A stretch of DNA of 64,000 bases from Arenicola marina (GCA_964019135.1 OZ025248.1:42277670-42341669); one strand, 5' to 3'. Counted from the first letter of the stretch, positions 32,210-46,400 are shown. Translations and numbers: made by a program. Notes: generated by a model not told the origin, from the sequence alone.

Positions 32210-35159
32210 CCAGGACAACTTGTGTGTCAGCGTGGTCGGTGTTACTCCCAGGCCAGGACAACATGTGTGTCAGCGTGGTCGGTGGTACTCCCAGGCCAGG
32301 ACAACATGTGTGTCAGCGTGGTCGGTGTTACCCCAGGCCAGAACAACGTGTGTGTCAGCGTGGTCGGTGTTACTCCCAGGCCAGGACGACATGTGTGTCA
32401 GCGTGGCCAGGACAACATGCTTGTCAGCGTGGTCGGTGTTACTCCCAGGCCAGGACAACATGCTTGTCAGCGTGGTCGGTGTTACTCCCAGGCCAAGACA
32501 ACATATGTGTCAGCGTGGTCGGTGTTACTCCCAGGCCAGGACAACATGGTTGGCAGCGTGGTCGGTGTTACTCCCAGGCCAGAACAACATGTGTGTCAGC
32601 GCGGTCGGTGTTACTCCCAGGCCAGGACAACATGTGTGTCAGCGTGGTCGCTGTTACTTCCAGGCCTGGACAACGTGTGCGTCAGAATGGCCAGGACAAC
32701 ATGCTTATCAGCGTGGTCGGTGTTACCCCCGGGCCAGGACAACGTGTGTGTCAGCGTGGTCGGTGTTACTCCCAGGCCAGGACAACATGCTTGTCAGCGT
32801 GGTCGGTGTTACCCCCAGGCCAGGACAACGTATGTGTCAGCGTGGTCGGTTTTACTCCCAGCCCAGGACAACATGTGTGTCAGCGTGGTCGGTGTTACCC
32901 CCAGGCCAGGACAACATGTGTGTCAGCGAGGTCGGTGTTACCCCCAGGCCAGGACAACATGTGTGTCAGCGTGGTCGGTGTTACCCCCGGGCCAGGACAA
33001 CATGTGTGCCAGCGTGGTCGGTGTTACTCCCAGGCCAGGACAACATGTGTGTCAGCGTGGTCGGTTTTACTCCCAGGCCAGGACAACATGTGTGTCAGCG
33101 AGGTCGGTGTTAATCCCAGGCCAGGACAACATGCGTGTCAGCGTGGTCGTTGTTACTCCCAGGCCAGGACAACTTGTGTGTCAGCGTGGTCGGTGTTACT
33201 CCCAGGCCAGGACAACATGTGTGTCAGTGTGGTGGGTGGTACTCCCAGGCTAGGGCAACAAGTGTGTCAGCGTGGTCGGTGTTACCCCAGGCCAGGACAA
33301 CATGTGTGTCAGCGTGATCGGTGTTACTCCCAGGCCAGGACAACATGTGTGTCAGCGTGGCCAGGACAACATGCTTGTAAGCGTGGTCGGTGTTACTTAC
33401 TGGCCAGGACAACATGCTTGTCAGCGTGGTCAGTGTTTCTCCCAGGCCAGGACAACATGCTTGGCAGCGTGGTCGGTGTTACTCCCAGGCCAGGACAACA
33501 TGTGTGTCAGCGTGGTCGGTGTTACCCCCAGGCCAGGACAACATGTGTGTCAGCGTGGTCGGTGTTACTCCCAGGCCAGGACAACATATGTGTCAGCGTG
33601 GTCGGTGTTACTCCCAGGCCAGGACAACATGCTTGGCAGCGTGGTCGGTGTTACTCCCAGGCCAGGACAACATATGTGTCAGCGTGGTCGGTGTTACTCC
33701 CAGGCCAGGACAACATGTGTGTCGGCGTGGCCAGGACAACATGCTTGTCAGCGTGGTCGGTGTTACTCCCTGGCCAGGACAACATGATTGTCAGCGTGGT
33801 CGGTGTTTCTCCCAGGCCAGGACAACATGCTTGGCAGCGTGGTCGGTGTTACTCCCAGGCCAGGACAACATGTGTGTCAGCGTGGTCGGTGTTACCCCCA
33901 GGTCAGGACAACATGTGTGTCAGCGTGGTCGGTGTTACTGCCAGGCCAGGACAACATATGTGTCAGCGTGGTCGGTGCTACTCCCAGGCCAGGACAACAT
34001 ACTTGGCAGCGTGGTCGGTGTTACTCCCAGGCCAGGACAACATGCTTGTCAGCGTGGTCGGTGTTACTCCCAGGCCAGGACAACATGCTTGTCAGCGTGG
34101 TCGGTGTTACTCCCAGGCCAAGACAACATATGCGTCAGCGTGGTCGGTGTTACTCCCAGGCCAGGACAACATGCTTGGCAGCGTGGTCGGTGTTACTCCC
34201 AGGCCAGGACAACATGTGTGTCAGCGCGGTCGGTGTTACTCCCAGGCCAGGACAACATGTGTGTCAGCGTGGTCGATGTTACTTCCAGGCCAGGACAACG
34301 TGTGCGTCAGCATGGCCAGGACAACATGCTTGTCAGCGTGGTCGGTGTTACCCCCAGGCCAGGACAACGTGTGTGTCAGCGTGGTCGGTGTTACTCCCAG
34401 GCCAGGACAACATGCTTGTCAGCGTGGTCGGCGTTACCCCCAGGCCAGGACAACGTGTGTGTCAGCGTGGTCGGTTTCACTCCCAGCCCAGGACAACATG
34501 TGTGTCAGCGTGGTCGGTGCTACCCCCAGGCCAGGACAACATGTGTGTCAGCGTGGTCGGTGCTACCCCCAGGCCAGGACAACATGTGTGTCAGCGTGGT
34601 CGGTGTTAACCCCAGGCCTGGACAACATGTGTGTCAGCGTGGTCGGTGTTACTCCCAGACCAGGACAACCCGTATGTCAGCGTTGGCGGTGTTACTCCAG
34701 GCCAGGACAACATATGTGTCAGCGTGGTCGGTTTTACTCCCAGGCCAGGACAACATGTGTGTCAGCGAGGTCGGTGTTAATCCCAGGCCAGGACAACATG
34801 CGTGTCAGCGTGGTCGTTGTTACTCCCAGGCCAGGACAACTTGTGTGTCAGCGTGGTCGGTGTTACTCCCAGGCCAGGACAATATGTGTGTCAGCGTGGT
34901 GGGTGGTACTCCCAGGCTAGGACAACATGTGTGTCAGCGTGGTCGGTGTTACCCCAGGCCAGGACAACATGTGTGTCAGCGTGGTCGGTGTTACTCCCAG
35001 GCCAGGACAACATGTGTGTCAGCGTGGCCAGGACAACATGCTTGTCAGCGTGGTCGGTGTTTCTCCCAGGCCAGGACAACATGCTTGGCAGCGTGGTCGG
35101 TGTTACTCCCAGGCCAGGACAACATGTGTGTCAGCGTGGTCGGTGTTACCCCCAGGCCA

Positions 35160-36060
35160 GGACAACATGTGTGTCAGCGTGGTCGGTGTTACTCCCAGGC
35201 CAGGACAACATATGTGTCAGCGTGGTCGGTGTTACTCCCAGGCCAGGACAACATGCTTGGCAGCGTGGTCGGTGTTACTCCCAGGCCAGGACAACATATG
35301 TGTCAGCGTGGTCGGTGTTACTCCCAGGCCAGGACAACATGTGTGTCAGCGTGGCCAGGATAACATGCTTGTCAGCGTGGTCGGTGTTACTCCCTGGCCA
35401 GGACAACATGCTTGTCAGCGTGGTCGGTGTTTCTCCCAGGCCAGGACAACATGCTTGGCAGCGTGGTCGGTGTTACTCCCAGGCCAGGACAACATGTGTG
35501 TCAGCGTGGTCGGTGTTACCCCCAGGCCAGGACAACATGTGTGTCAGCGTGGTCGGTGTTACTCCCAGGCCAGGACAACATGTGCGTCAGCGTGGCCAGG
35601 ACAACATGCTTGTCAGCGTGGTCGGTGTTACACCCAGGCCAGTACAACATGTGTGTCAGCGTGGTCGGTGTTACTCCCAGGCCAGGACAACATATGTGTC
35701 AGCGTGGTCGGTGTTACTCCCAGGCCAGGACAACATGCTTGGCAGCGTGGTCGGTGTTACTCCCAGGCCAGGACAACATATGTGTCAGCGTGGTCGGTGT
35801 TACTCCCAGGCCAGGACAACATGTGTGTCAGCGTGGCCAGGATAACATGCTTGTCAGCGTGGTCGGTGTTACTCCCTGGCCAGGACAACATGCTTGTCAG
35901 CGTGGTCGGTGTTTCTCCCAGGCCAGGACAACATGCTTGGCAGCGTGGTCGGTGTTACTCCCAGGCCAGGACAACATGTGTGTCAGCGTGGTCGGTGTTA
36001 CCCCCAGGCCAGGACAACATGTGTGTCAGCGTGGTCGGTGTTACTCCCAGGCCAGGACAA
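35160..36060. repeat. 482-bp higher-order repeat
   Basis: The variant GTTTCTCCCAGG following CATGCTTGTCAGCG, and TGGCCAGGATAAC, recur at an offset of 482 (35412 to 35894; 35341 to 35823). The length fits ten 43-bp and two 26-bp units. The sequence stays aligned from about 35160 to 35578 and from 35642 to 36060. Confidence 0.82.
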
Positions 36061-37099
36061 CATATGTGTCAGCGTGGTCGGTGTTACTCCCAGGCCAGGA
36101 CAACATGCTTGGCAGCGTGGTCGGTGTTACTCCCAGGCCAGGACAACGTGTGCATCAGCATGGCCAGGACAACATGCTTGTCAGCGTGGTCGGTGTTACC
36201 CCCAGGCCAGGACAACGTGTGTGTTAGCGTGGTCGGTGTTACTCCCAGGCCAGGACAACATGTGTGTCAGCGTGGTCGGTGTTACCCCCAGGCCAGAACA
36301 ACATGTGTGTCAGCGTGGTCGGTGTTACCCCCAGGCCAGGACAACATGTGTGTCAGCGTGGTCGGTGTGACCCCCAGGCCAGGACAACATGTGTGTCAGC
36401 GTGGTCGGTGTTACCCCCAGGCCAGAACAACATGTGTGTCAGCGTGGTCGGTGTTACCCTCAGGCCAGGACAACATGTGTGTCAGCGTGGTCGGTGTTAC
36501 TCCCAGACCAGGACAACCCGTGTGTCAGCGTGGTCGGTGTTACTCCCAGGCCGGGACAACATGTGTGTCAGCGTGGTCGGTGGTACTCCCAGGCCAGGAC
36601 AACATGTGTGTCAGCGAGGTCGGTGTTTATCCCAGGCCAGGACAACATGCGTGTCAGCGTGGTCGGTGTTACACCCAGGCCAGTACAACTTGTGTGTCAG
36701 CGTGGTCGGTTTTACTGGCAGGCCAGGACAACATGTGTGTCAGCGTGGTCGGTGTTAGTCCCAGGCCAGGACAACTTGTGTGTCAGCGTGGTCGGTGTTA
36801 GTCCCAGGCCAGGACAACATGTGTATCAGCGTGGTCGGTGGTACTCCCAGGCCAGAACAACATGCTTGTCAGCGTGGTCGGTGTTACTCCCAGGCCAGGA
36901 CAACATGCTTGTCAGCGTGGTCGGTGTTACTCCCAGGTCAGGACAACATGCTTGTCAGCGTGGTCGGTGTTACCCCCAGGCCAGGACAACATGTGTGTCA
37001 GCGGGGTCGGTGTTACTCCCAGGCCAGGACAACATGTGTGCCAGCATGGCCAGGACAACATGCTTGTCAGCGTGGTCGGTGTTACTCCCAGGCCAGGAC

Positions 37100-37620
37100 A
37101 ACATGTGTGTCAGCGTGACCAGGACAACATGTGTGTCAGCGTGGTCGGTTTTACTCCCAGGCCAGGACAACATGTGTGTCAGCGTGGTCGGTGTTACTCC
37201 CAGGCCAGGACAACATGTGTGTCAGCGTGACCAGAACAACATGTGTGTCAGCGTGGTCGGTTTACTCCCAGGCCAGGACAACATGTGTGTCAGCGTGACC
37301 AGAACAACATGTGTGTCAGCGTGGTCGGTGTTACTCCCAGGCCAGGACAACATGTGTGTCAGCGTGACCAGGACAACATGTGTGTCAGCGTGGTCGGTTT
37401 TACTCCCAGGCCAGGACAACATGTGTGTCAGCGTGGTCGGTGTTACTCCCAGGCCAGGACAACATGTGTGTCAGCGTGACCAGAACAACATGTGTGTCAG
37501 CGTGGTCGGTTTACTCCCAGGCCAGGACAACATGTGTGTCAGCGTGACCAGAACAACATGTGTGTCAGCGTGGTCGGTTTACTCCCAGGCCAGGACAACA
37601 TGTGTGTCAGCGGGGTCGGT
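37100..37620. repeat. Terminal sub-array with GACC-type 26-bp units
   Basis: Here the short unit reads CAGCGTGACCAGAACAAC or CAGCGTGACCAGGACAAC instead of CAGCGTGGCCAGGACAAC, and alternates with one or two full units. Some full units lose a T (GGTCGGTTTACTCCC). The pattern is confined to the right edge, so it was amplified locally and later than the main body diverged. Confidence 0.8.
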
Positions 37621-37757
37621 GTTACTCCCAGGCCAGGACAACATGTGTGCCAGCATGGCCAGGACAACATGCTTGTCAGCGTGGTCGGTGTTACTCCCAG
37701 GCCAGGACAACATGTGTGCCAGCATGGCCAGGACAACATGGTTGTCAGCTTGTCAGC

Positions 37758-38896
37758 ATGCGCCGAATTCCCTATGTGACTTCCAACGCCAAGGCTGTCA
37801 CTTGTGCTTCCGCTAATAATAGCGTTTGAAGCACACACTTCCTTTCACATTTTCACGCTGGCCCTGTGGCTGCAAAAGTTCACCGTGGGGAAATGTAAAT
37901 GGAAAGAAACAGTCTGGCCAGGACTGACATGTCTTGAATTATTTAAAAGCCTTGAAGAGGTCATTTTGACTTCAACCTGCAAGGTGGGATGTTTTCTTTG
38001 CTTTAGATGATCATGTTGCTGATAAAATTATCTCCTCTTCTGGATGAAAGCAATGTTTTGACTCACTTGAAAGATGCGCTTCGTATGACAGCTTTATCAG
38101 CGGGGGATTGCAGTATTTCTATGGAAAATCCCATTGGCAGGAATTCTTTTGTCCCTGACATATCCTTTTATTTCAACTAGAATTAAGCGAAATTTGTCAC
38201 CTTATTGTTATTTGTTGCTCAAAATAAAATTCCTCAATTGTCCTGACGGCAAATGCAAAAACGGCGAAAGAGCATCTCTTTTCTGCCTGGATTATTTCCA
38301 TGAAAATCATGTATTTATGAAATAAATATGGCTACTTCATTGTCGTTGGGTGAGAAAAATACCTTGAGCTGTATGTATAGTTTTTTCTTGCCGCCCTAGC
38401 TTTCGGGGACTTCGTATTGCCGCCGGTACATTGCAGGTCAAAGCAAAGACACTCCGCCTGCAGGGCGGCCACAGCAGGTCCGGTCGTATAATATATGGGA
38501 TGCAGGTGCACGTCGCAAGACGATGCGTTGTCAGGGTTACCATCAAGACCCCTTGTTTAAACCCCCGTACCCCCACCTCCGCCTTACCCTCCCCCGACTC
38601 CGCCATCGCCAAGACTCACACCTGCATACGACACTCAACCAATCGTAATTCATAGTGCGTTTGACCTTCACCAGACCTTGTCGAGCGACAGTAAATCCGA
38701 AGAACTGAGCAATTTTCCGATCCATGTCGATCAAAGAAAAATTGTCCTTTCCTTCTTTGTTGTTGTTTTATTGGATTATAATGCGCTCATAGGATTCTGG
38801 TCAATATTCACCCATGCGCATACAACCGCATTGTGGTTCAAAGGAAGTGTTCTAACGACGACCGGAGCATAATCAATGTCAATGTACAACACATGC
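37758..38896. other. Gene-free spacer between the two large satellites
   Basis: About 1.1 kb of non-repetitive DNA. Open frames of 60-91 codons on both strands overlap (for example 38337-38612 minus, 38431-38655 plus) and are unrecognisable. No TIRs, SINE boxes or tRNA are seen. Unique sequence here could anchor the two arrays for mapping. Confidence 0.5.
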
Positions 38897-40445
38897 GGCG
38901 TGTGGTGACGACAAGGACTCACAATGAAGTGAGGGCGCCACGACTTGAGGCGTGTGGTGACGACAAGGACTCACAATGAAGTGAGGGCGCCAGGACTTGA
39001 GGCGTGTGGTGACGACAAGGACTCACAATGAAGTGAGGGTGCCACGACTTGAGGCGTGTGGTGACGACAAGGAGTCACAATGAAGTGAGGGCGCCAGGAC
39101 GCGAGGCGTGTGGTGACGACAAGGAGTCACAATGAAGTGAGGGCGCCAGGACGCGAGGCGTGTGGTGACGACAAGGAGTCACAATGAAGTGAGGGCGCCA
39201 GGACTCGAGGCGTGTGGTGACGACAAGGACTCACAATGAAGTGAGGGCGCCAAGACTTGAGGCGTGTGGTGACGACAAGGACTCACAATGAAGTGAGGGC
39301 GCCAAGACTTGAGGCGTGTGGTGACGACAAGGACTCACAATGAAGTGAGGGCGCCAAGACTTGAGGCGTGTGGTGACGACAAGGACTCACAATGAAGTGA
39401 GGGCGCCAAGACTTGGGGCGTGTGGTGACGACAAGGACTCACAATGAAGTGAGGGCGCCAAGACTTGAGGCGTGTGGTGACGACAAGGACTCACAATGAA
39501 GTGAGGGCGCCACGACGCGAGGCGTGTGGTGACGACAAGGACTCACAATGAAGTGAGGGCGCCAGGACTCGAGGCGTGTGGTGACGACAAGGATTCACAA
39601 TGAAGTGAGGGCGCCAGGACTTGAGGCGTGTGGTGACGACAAGGACTCACAATGAAGTGAGGGCGCCACGACTTGAGGCGTGTGGTGACGACAAGGAGTC
39701 ACAATGAAGTGAGGGCGCCACGACTTGAGGCGTGAGGTGACGACAAGGACTCACAATGAAGTGAGGGCGCCAGGACTTGAGGCGTGTGGTGACGACAAGG
39801 ACTCACAATGAAGTGAGGGCGCCAGGACTTGAGGCGTGTGGTGACGACAAGGACTCACAATGAAGTGAGGGCGCAAGGACTTGAGGCGTGAGGTGACGAC
39901 AAGGACTCACAATGAAGTGAGGGCGCAAGGACTCGAGGCGTGTGGTGACGACAAGGACTCACAATGAAGTGAGGGCGCCACGACTTGAGGCGTGTGGTGA
40001 CGACAAGGTCTCACAATGAAGGGAGGGCGCCACGACTTGAGGCGTGTGGTGACGACAAGGACTCACAATGAAGTGCGGGCGCCACGACTTGAGGCGCGTG
40101 GTGACGACAAGGAATCACAATGAAGTGAGGGCGCCACGATTTGAGGCGTATGGTGACGACAAGGACTCACAACGAAGTGAGGGCGCCAGGACTTGAGGCG
40201 TGTGGTGACGACAAGGACTCACAATGAAGTGAGGGCGCCAGGACTTGAGGCGGGTTGTGATGACAAGGACTCACAATGAAGTGAGGGCGCCAGGACTTGA
40301 GGCCTGTGGTGACGACAAGGACTCACAATGAAGTGAGGGCGCCAGGACTTGAGGCGTGTGGTGACGACAAGGACTCACAATGAAGTGAGGGCGCCAGGAC
40401 TTGAGGCATGTGGAGACGACAAGGACTCACAATGAAGTGAGGGCG

Positions 40446-43400
40446 CCAGGACTTGAGGCGGGTTGTGATGACAAGGACTCACAATGAAGTGAGGGCGCCA
40501 CGACTTGAGGCGAGTGGTGACGACAAGGAGTCACAATGAAGTGAGGGCGCCACGACTTGAGGCGTGTGGTGACGACAAGGACTCACAATGAAGTGAGGGC
40601 GCCAGGACTTGAGGCATGTGGAGACGACAAGGACTCACAATGAAGTGAGGGCGCCAGGACTTGAGGCGTGTGGTGACGGCAAGGACTCACAATGAAGTGA
40701 GGGCGCCAAGACCTGAGGCGTGTGGTGACGACAAGGACTCACAATGAAGTGAGGGCGCCAGGACTTGAGGCGTGTGGTGACGACAAGGAGTCACAATGAA
40801 GTGAGGGCGCCAGGACTTGAGGCGTGTGGTGACGACAAGGACTCACAATGAAGTGAGGGCGCCACGATTTGAGGCTTGTGGTGACGACAAGGAGTCACAA
40901 TGAAGTGAGGGCGCCACGACTTGAGGCGTGTGGTGACGACAAGGACTCACAATGAAGTGAGGCCGCCACGACTTGAGGCGTGTGGTGACGACAAGGACTC
41001 ACAATGAAGTGAGGCCGCCACGACTTGAGGCGTGTGGTGACGACAAGGACTCACAATGAAGTGAGGGCGCCAGGACTCGAGGCGTGTGGTGACGACAAGG
41101 ACTCACAATGAAGTGAGGGCGCCACGATTTGAGGCTTGTGGTGACGACAAGGAGTCACAATGAAGTGAGGGCGCCAAGACTTGAGGCGTGTGGTGACGAC
41201 AAGGACTCACAATGAAGTGAGGGCGCCAGGACTTGAGGCGTGTGGTGACGACAAGGACTCACAATGAAGTGAGGGCGCCACGACTTGAGGCGTGTGGTGA
41301 CGACAAGGACTCACAATGAAGTGAGGGCGCCACGATTTGAGGCTTGTGGTGACGACAAGGAGTCACAATGAAGTGAGGGCGCCACGACTTGAGGCCTGTG
41401 GTGACGAAAAGGACTCACAATGAAGTGAGGGCGCCAGGACTTGAGGCGTGTGGTGACGACAAGGACTCACAATGAAGTGAGGGCGCCAAGACTTGAGGCG
41501 TGTGGTGACGACAAGGACTCACAATGAAGTGAGGGCGCCAGGACTCGAGGCGTGTGGTGACGACAAGGACTCACAATGAAGTGAGGGCGCCAGGACTTGA
41601 GGCGTGTGGTGACGACAAGGACTCACAATGAAGTGAGGGCGCCACGATTTGAGGCTTGTGGTGACGACAAGGAGTCACAATGAAGTGAGGGCGCCAGGAC
41701 TTAAGGCGTGTGGTGACGACAAGGACTCACAATGAAGTGAGGGCGCCAGGACTTAAGGCGTGTGGTGACGACAAGGACTCACAATGAAGTGAGGGCGCCA
41801 GGACTTAAAGCGTGTGGTCACGACAAGGACTCACAATGATGTGAGGGCGCCAAAACTTGAGGCGTGTGGTGACGACAAGGACTCACAATGAGGTGAGAGC
41901 GCCAGGACTTAAGGCGTGTGGTGACGACAAGGACTCACAATGAAGTGAGGGCGCCAGGACTTGAGGCGTGTGGTGACGACAAGGACTCACAATGAGGTGA
42001 GAACGCCAGGACTTAAGGCGTGTGGTGACGACAAGGACTCACAATGAAGTGAGGGCGCCAGGACTTGAGGCGTGTGGTGACGACAAGGACTCACAATGAG
42101 GTGAGAGCGCCAGGACTTAAGGCGTGTGGTGACGACAAGGACTCACAATGAAGTGAGGGCGCCAGGACTTGAGGCGTGTGGTGACGACAAGGACTCACAA
42201 TGAGGTGAGAGCGCCAGGACTTAAGGCGTGTGGTGACGACAAGGACTCACAATGAAGTGAGGGCGCCAGGACTTGAGGCGTGTGGTGACGAAAAGGACTC
42301 ACAATGAAGTGAGGGCGCCAGGACTTGAGGCGTGTGGTGACGACAAGGACTCACAATGAAGTGAGGGCGCCAAGACTTGAGGCGTGTGGTGACGACAAGG
42401 ACTCACAATGAAGTGAGGGCGCCAAGACTTGAGGCGTGTGGTGACGACAAGGACTCACAATGAAGTGAGGGCGCCAGGACTTGAGGCGTGTGGTGACGAC
42501 AAGGACTCACAATGAAGTGAGGGCGCCAGGACTTGAGGCGTGTGGTGACGACAAGGACTCACAATGAAGTGAGGGCGCGAAGACTTGAGGCGTGTGGTGA
42601 CGACAAGGACTCACAATGAAGTGAGGGCGCCAAGACTTGAGGCGTGTGGAGACGACAAGGACTCACAATCAAGTGAGGGCGCCAGGACTTGAGGCGTGTG
42701 GTGACGACAAGGACTCACAATGAAGTGAGGGCGCCAGGACTTGAGGCGTGTGGTGACGACAAGGACTCACAATGAGGTGAGAGCGCCAGGACTTAAGGCG
42801 TGTGGTGACGACAAGGACTCACAATGAAGTGAGGGCGCCAGGACTTGAGGCGTGTGGTGACGACAAGGACTCACAATGAAGTGAGGGCGCCAGGACTTGA
42901 GGCGTGTGGTGACGACAAGGACTCACAATGAAGTGAGGGCGCCAAGACTTGAGGCGTGTGGTGACGACAAGGACTCACAATGAAGTGAGGGCGCCAAGAC
43001 TTGAGGCGTGTGGTGACGACAAGGACTCACAATGAAGTGAGGGCGCCAGGACTTGAGGCGTGTGGTGACGACAAGGACTCACAATGAAGTGAGGGCGCCA
43101 GGACTTGAGGCGTGTGGTGACGACAAGGACTCACAATGAAGTGAGGGCGCCAAGACTTGAGGCGTGTGGTGACGACAAGGACTCACAATGAAGTGAGGGC
43201 GCCAAGACTTGAGGCGTGTGGAGACGACAAGGACTCACAATGAAGTGAGGGCGCCAGGACTTGAGGCGTGTGGTGACGACAAGGACTCACAATGAGGTGA
43301 GAGCGCCAGGACTTAAGGCGTGTGGTGTCGACAAGGACTCACAATGAAGTGAGGGCGCCAGGACTTGAGGCGTGTGGTGACGACAAGGACTCACAATGAT

Positions 43401-46400
43401 GTGAGAGCGCCAGGACTTAAGGCGTGTGGTGACGACAAGGACTCACAATGAAGTGAGGGCGCCAGGACTTGAGGCGTGTGGTGACGACAAGGACTCACAA
43501 TGAGGTGAGAGCGCCAGGACTTAAGGCGTGTGGTGACGACAAGGACTCACAATGAAGTGAGGGCGCCAGGACTTGAGGCGTGTGGTGACGACAAGGACTC
43601 ACAATGAAGTGAGGGCGCCAGGACTTGAGGCGTGTGGTGACGACAAGGACTCACAATGAAGTGAGGGCGCCAAGACTTGAGGCGTGTGGTGACGACAAGG
43701 ACTCACAAAGAAGTGAGGGCGCCAAGACTTGAGGCGTGTGGTGACGACAAGGACTCACAATGAAGTGAGGGCGCCAGGACTTGAGGCGTGTGGTGACGAC
43801 AAGGACTCACAATGAAGTGAGGGCGCCAAGACTTGAGGCGTGTGGTGACGACAAGGACTCACAATGAAGTGAGGGCGCCAGGACTTGAGGCGTGTGGCGA
43901 CGACAAGGACTCACTATGATGTGAGGGCGCCAGGACTTGAGGCGTGTGGTGACGACAAGGACTCACAATGAAGTGAGGGCGCCAAGACTTGAGGCGTGTG
44001 GTGACGACAAGGACTCACAATGAAGTGAGGGCGCCAGGACTTGAGGCGTGTGGTGACGACAAGGACTCACAATGAAGTGAGGGCGCCACGACTTGAGGCG
44101 CGTGGTGACGACAAGGACTCACAATGAAGTGAGGGCGCCAGGACTTGAGGCGTGTGGTGACGACAAGGACTCACAATGAAGTGAGGGCGCCAGGACTTGA
44201 GGCGTGTGGTGACGACAAGGACTCACAATGAAGTGAGGGCGCCAGGACTTGAGGCGTGTGGTGACGACTAGGACTCACAATGAAGTGAGCGCGCCAGGAC
44301 TTGAGGCGTGTGGAGGCAACAAGGACTCACAATGAAGTGAGGGCGCCAGGACTTGAGGCGTGTGGTGACGACAAGGACTCACAATGAAGTGAGGGCGCCA
44401 GGACCTGAGGCGTGTGGTGACGACAAGGACTCACAATGAAGTGAGGGCGCCACGACTTGAGGCGTGTGGTGACGACAAGGACTCACAATGAAGTGAGGGC
44501 GCCAAGACTTGAGGCGTGTGGTGACGACAAGGAGTCACAATGAAGTGAGGGCGCCAGGACTTGAGGCGTGTGGTGACGACAAGGACTCACAATGAAGTGA
44601 GGGCGCCAGGACTTGAGGCGTGTGGTGACGACAAGGACTCACAATGAAGTGAGGGCGCCAGGACTTGAGGCGTGTGGTGACGACAAGGACTCACAATGAA
44701 GTGAGGGCGCCAGGACTTGAGGCGTGTGGTGACGACTAGGACTCACAATGAAGTGAGGGCGCCAGGACTTGAGGCGTGTGGAGGCAACAAGGACTCACAA
44801 TGAAGTGAGGGCGCCAGGACTTGAGGCGTGTGGTGACGACAAGGACTCACAATGAAGTGAGGGCGCTAGGACCTGAGGCGTGTGGTGACGACAAGGACTC
44901 ACAATGAAGTGAGGGCGCCACGACTTGAGGCGTGTGGTGACGACAAGGAGTCACAATGAAGTGAGGGCGCCACGACTTGAGGCGTGTGGTGACGACAAGG
45001 ACTCACAATGAAGTGAGGGCGCCAGTACTTGAGGCGTGTGGTGACGACAAGGACTCACAATGAAGTGAGGGCGCCAGGACTTGAGGCGGGTTGTGATGAC
45101 AAGGACTCACAATGAAGTGAGGGCGCCACGACTTGAGGCGAGTGGTGACGACAAGGAGTCACAATGAAGTGAGGGCGCCACGACTTGAGGCGTGTGGTGA
45201 CGACAAGGACTCACAATGAAGTGAGGGCGCCAGGACTTGAGGCATGTGGAGACGACAAGGACTCACAATGAAGTGAGGGCGCCAGGACTTGAGGCGTGTG
45301 GTGACGGCAAGGACTCACAATGAAGTGAGGGCGCCAAGACCTGAGGCGTGTGGTGACGACAAGGACTCACAATGAAGTGAGGGCGCCAGGACTTGAGGCG
45401 TGTGGTGACGACAAGGAGTCACAATGAAGTGAGGGCGCCAGGACTTGAGGCGTGTGGTGACGACAAGGACTCACAATGAAGTGAGGGCGCCACGATTTGA
45501 GGCTTGTGGTGACGACAAGGAGTCACAATGAAGTGAGGGCGCCACGACTTGAGGCGTGTGGTGACGACAAGGACTCACAATGAAGTGAGGCCGCCACGAC
45601 TTGAGGCGTGTGGTGACGACAAGGACTCACAATGAAGTGAGGCCGCCACGACTTGAGGCGTGTGGTGACGACAAGGACTCACAATGAAGTGAGGGCGCCA
45701 GGACTCGAGGCGTGTGGTGACGACAAGGACTCACAATGAAGTGAGGGCGCCACGATTTGAGGCTTGTGGTGACGACAAGGAGTCACAATGAAGTGAGGGC
45801 GCCAAGACTTGAGGCGTGTGGTGACGACAAGGACTCACAATGAAGTGAGGGCGCCAGGACTTGAGGCGTGTGGTGACGACAAGGACTCACAATGAAGTGA
45901 GGGCGCCACGACTTGAGGCGTGTGGTGACGACAAGGACTCACAATGAAGTGAGGGCGCCACGATTTGAGGCTTGTGGTGACGACAAGGAGTCACAATGAA
46001 GTGAGGGCGCCACGACTTGAGGCCTGTGGTGACGAAAAGGACTCACAATGAAGTGAGGGCGCCAGGACTTGAGGCGTGTGGTGACGACAAGGACTCACAA
46101 TGAAGTGAGGGCGCCAAGACTTGAGGCGTGTGGTGACGACAAGGACTCACAATGAAGTGAGGGCGCCAGGACTCGAGGCGTGTGGTGACGACAAGGACTC
46201 ACAATGAAGTGAGGGCGCCAGGACTTGAGGCGTGTGGTGACGACAAGGACTCACAATGAAGTGAGGGCGCCACGATTTGAGGCTTGTGGTGACGACAAGG
46301 AGTCACAATGAAGTGAGGGCGCCAGGACTTAAGGCGTGTGGTGACGACAAGGACTCACAATGAAGTGAGGGCGCCAGGACTTAAGGCGTGTGGTGACGAC

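Larger units (their letters stand above)
22218..37757. repeat. 15.5-kb array of a 43-bp unit, roughly 360-375 copies
   Basis: The basic unit joins GTGTGTCAGCGTGGTCGGTG, TTACTCCCAGGCC and AGGACAACAT, 43 bp in all. Variants are 42-bp units (one C lost, TTACCCCAGG) and 26-bp units lacking 17 bases, so that CAGCGTGG joins CCAGGACAAC. The plus strand of the unit has no stop in any frame. Since 43 leaves remainder 1 on division by 3, each reading frame passes through all three frames and gives a 43-residue repeat with words such as RPGQHVCQRGRCYSQ and ARTTCVSAWSVLLPGQ. This explains many overlapping open frames of 400-937 codons (such as 26216-29029, 29035-31719, 32179-34920). Stops from point changes (GTGGTAGCTGTT) recur in amplified copies. 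I regard it as non-coding satellite. Confidence 0.96.

Noticed and set aside
22175..36801. Many frames of 400-937 codons as Cys-rich repeat proteins
   Set aside because: All follow from a 43-bp unit without plus-strand stops. Overlapping frames are equally open, and stop-creating variants are amplified along with the array.
9927..37757. Shared word GGACAACAT in the 45-bp and 43-bp units as common ancestry
   Set aside because: Nothing else aligns between the units; a nine-base match among several repeat families can arise by chance.
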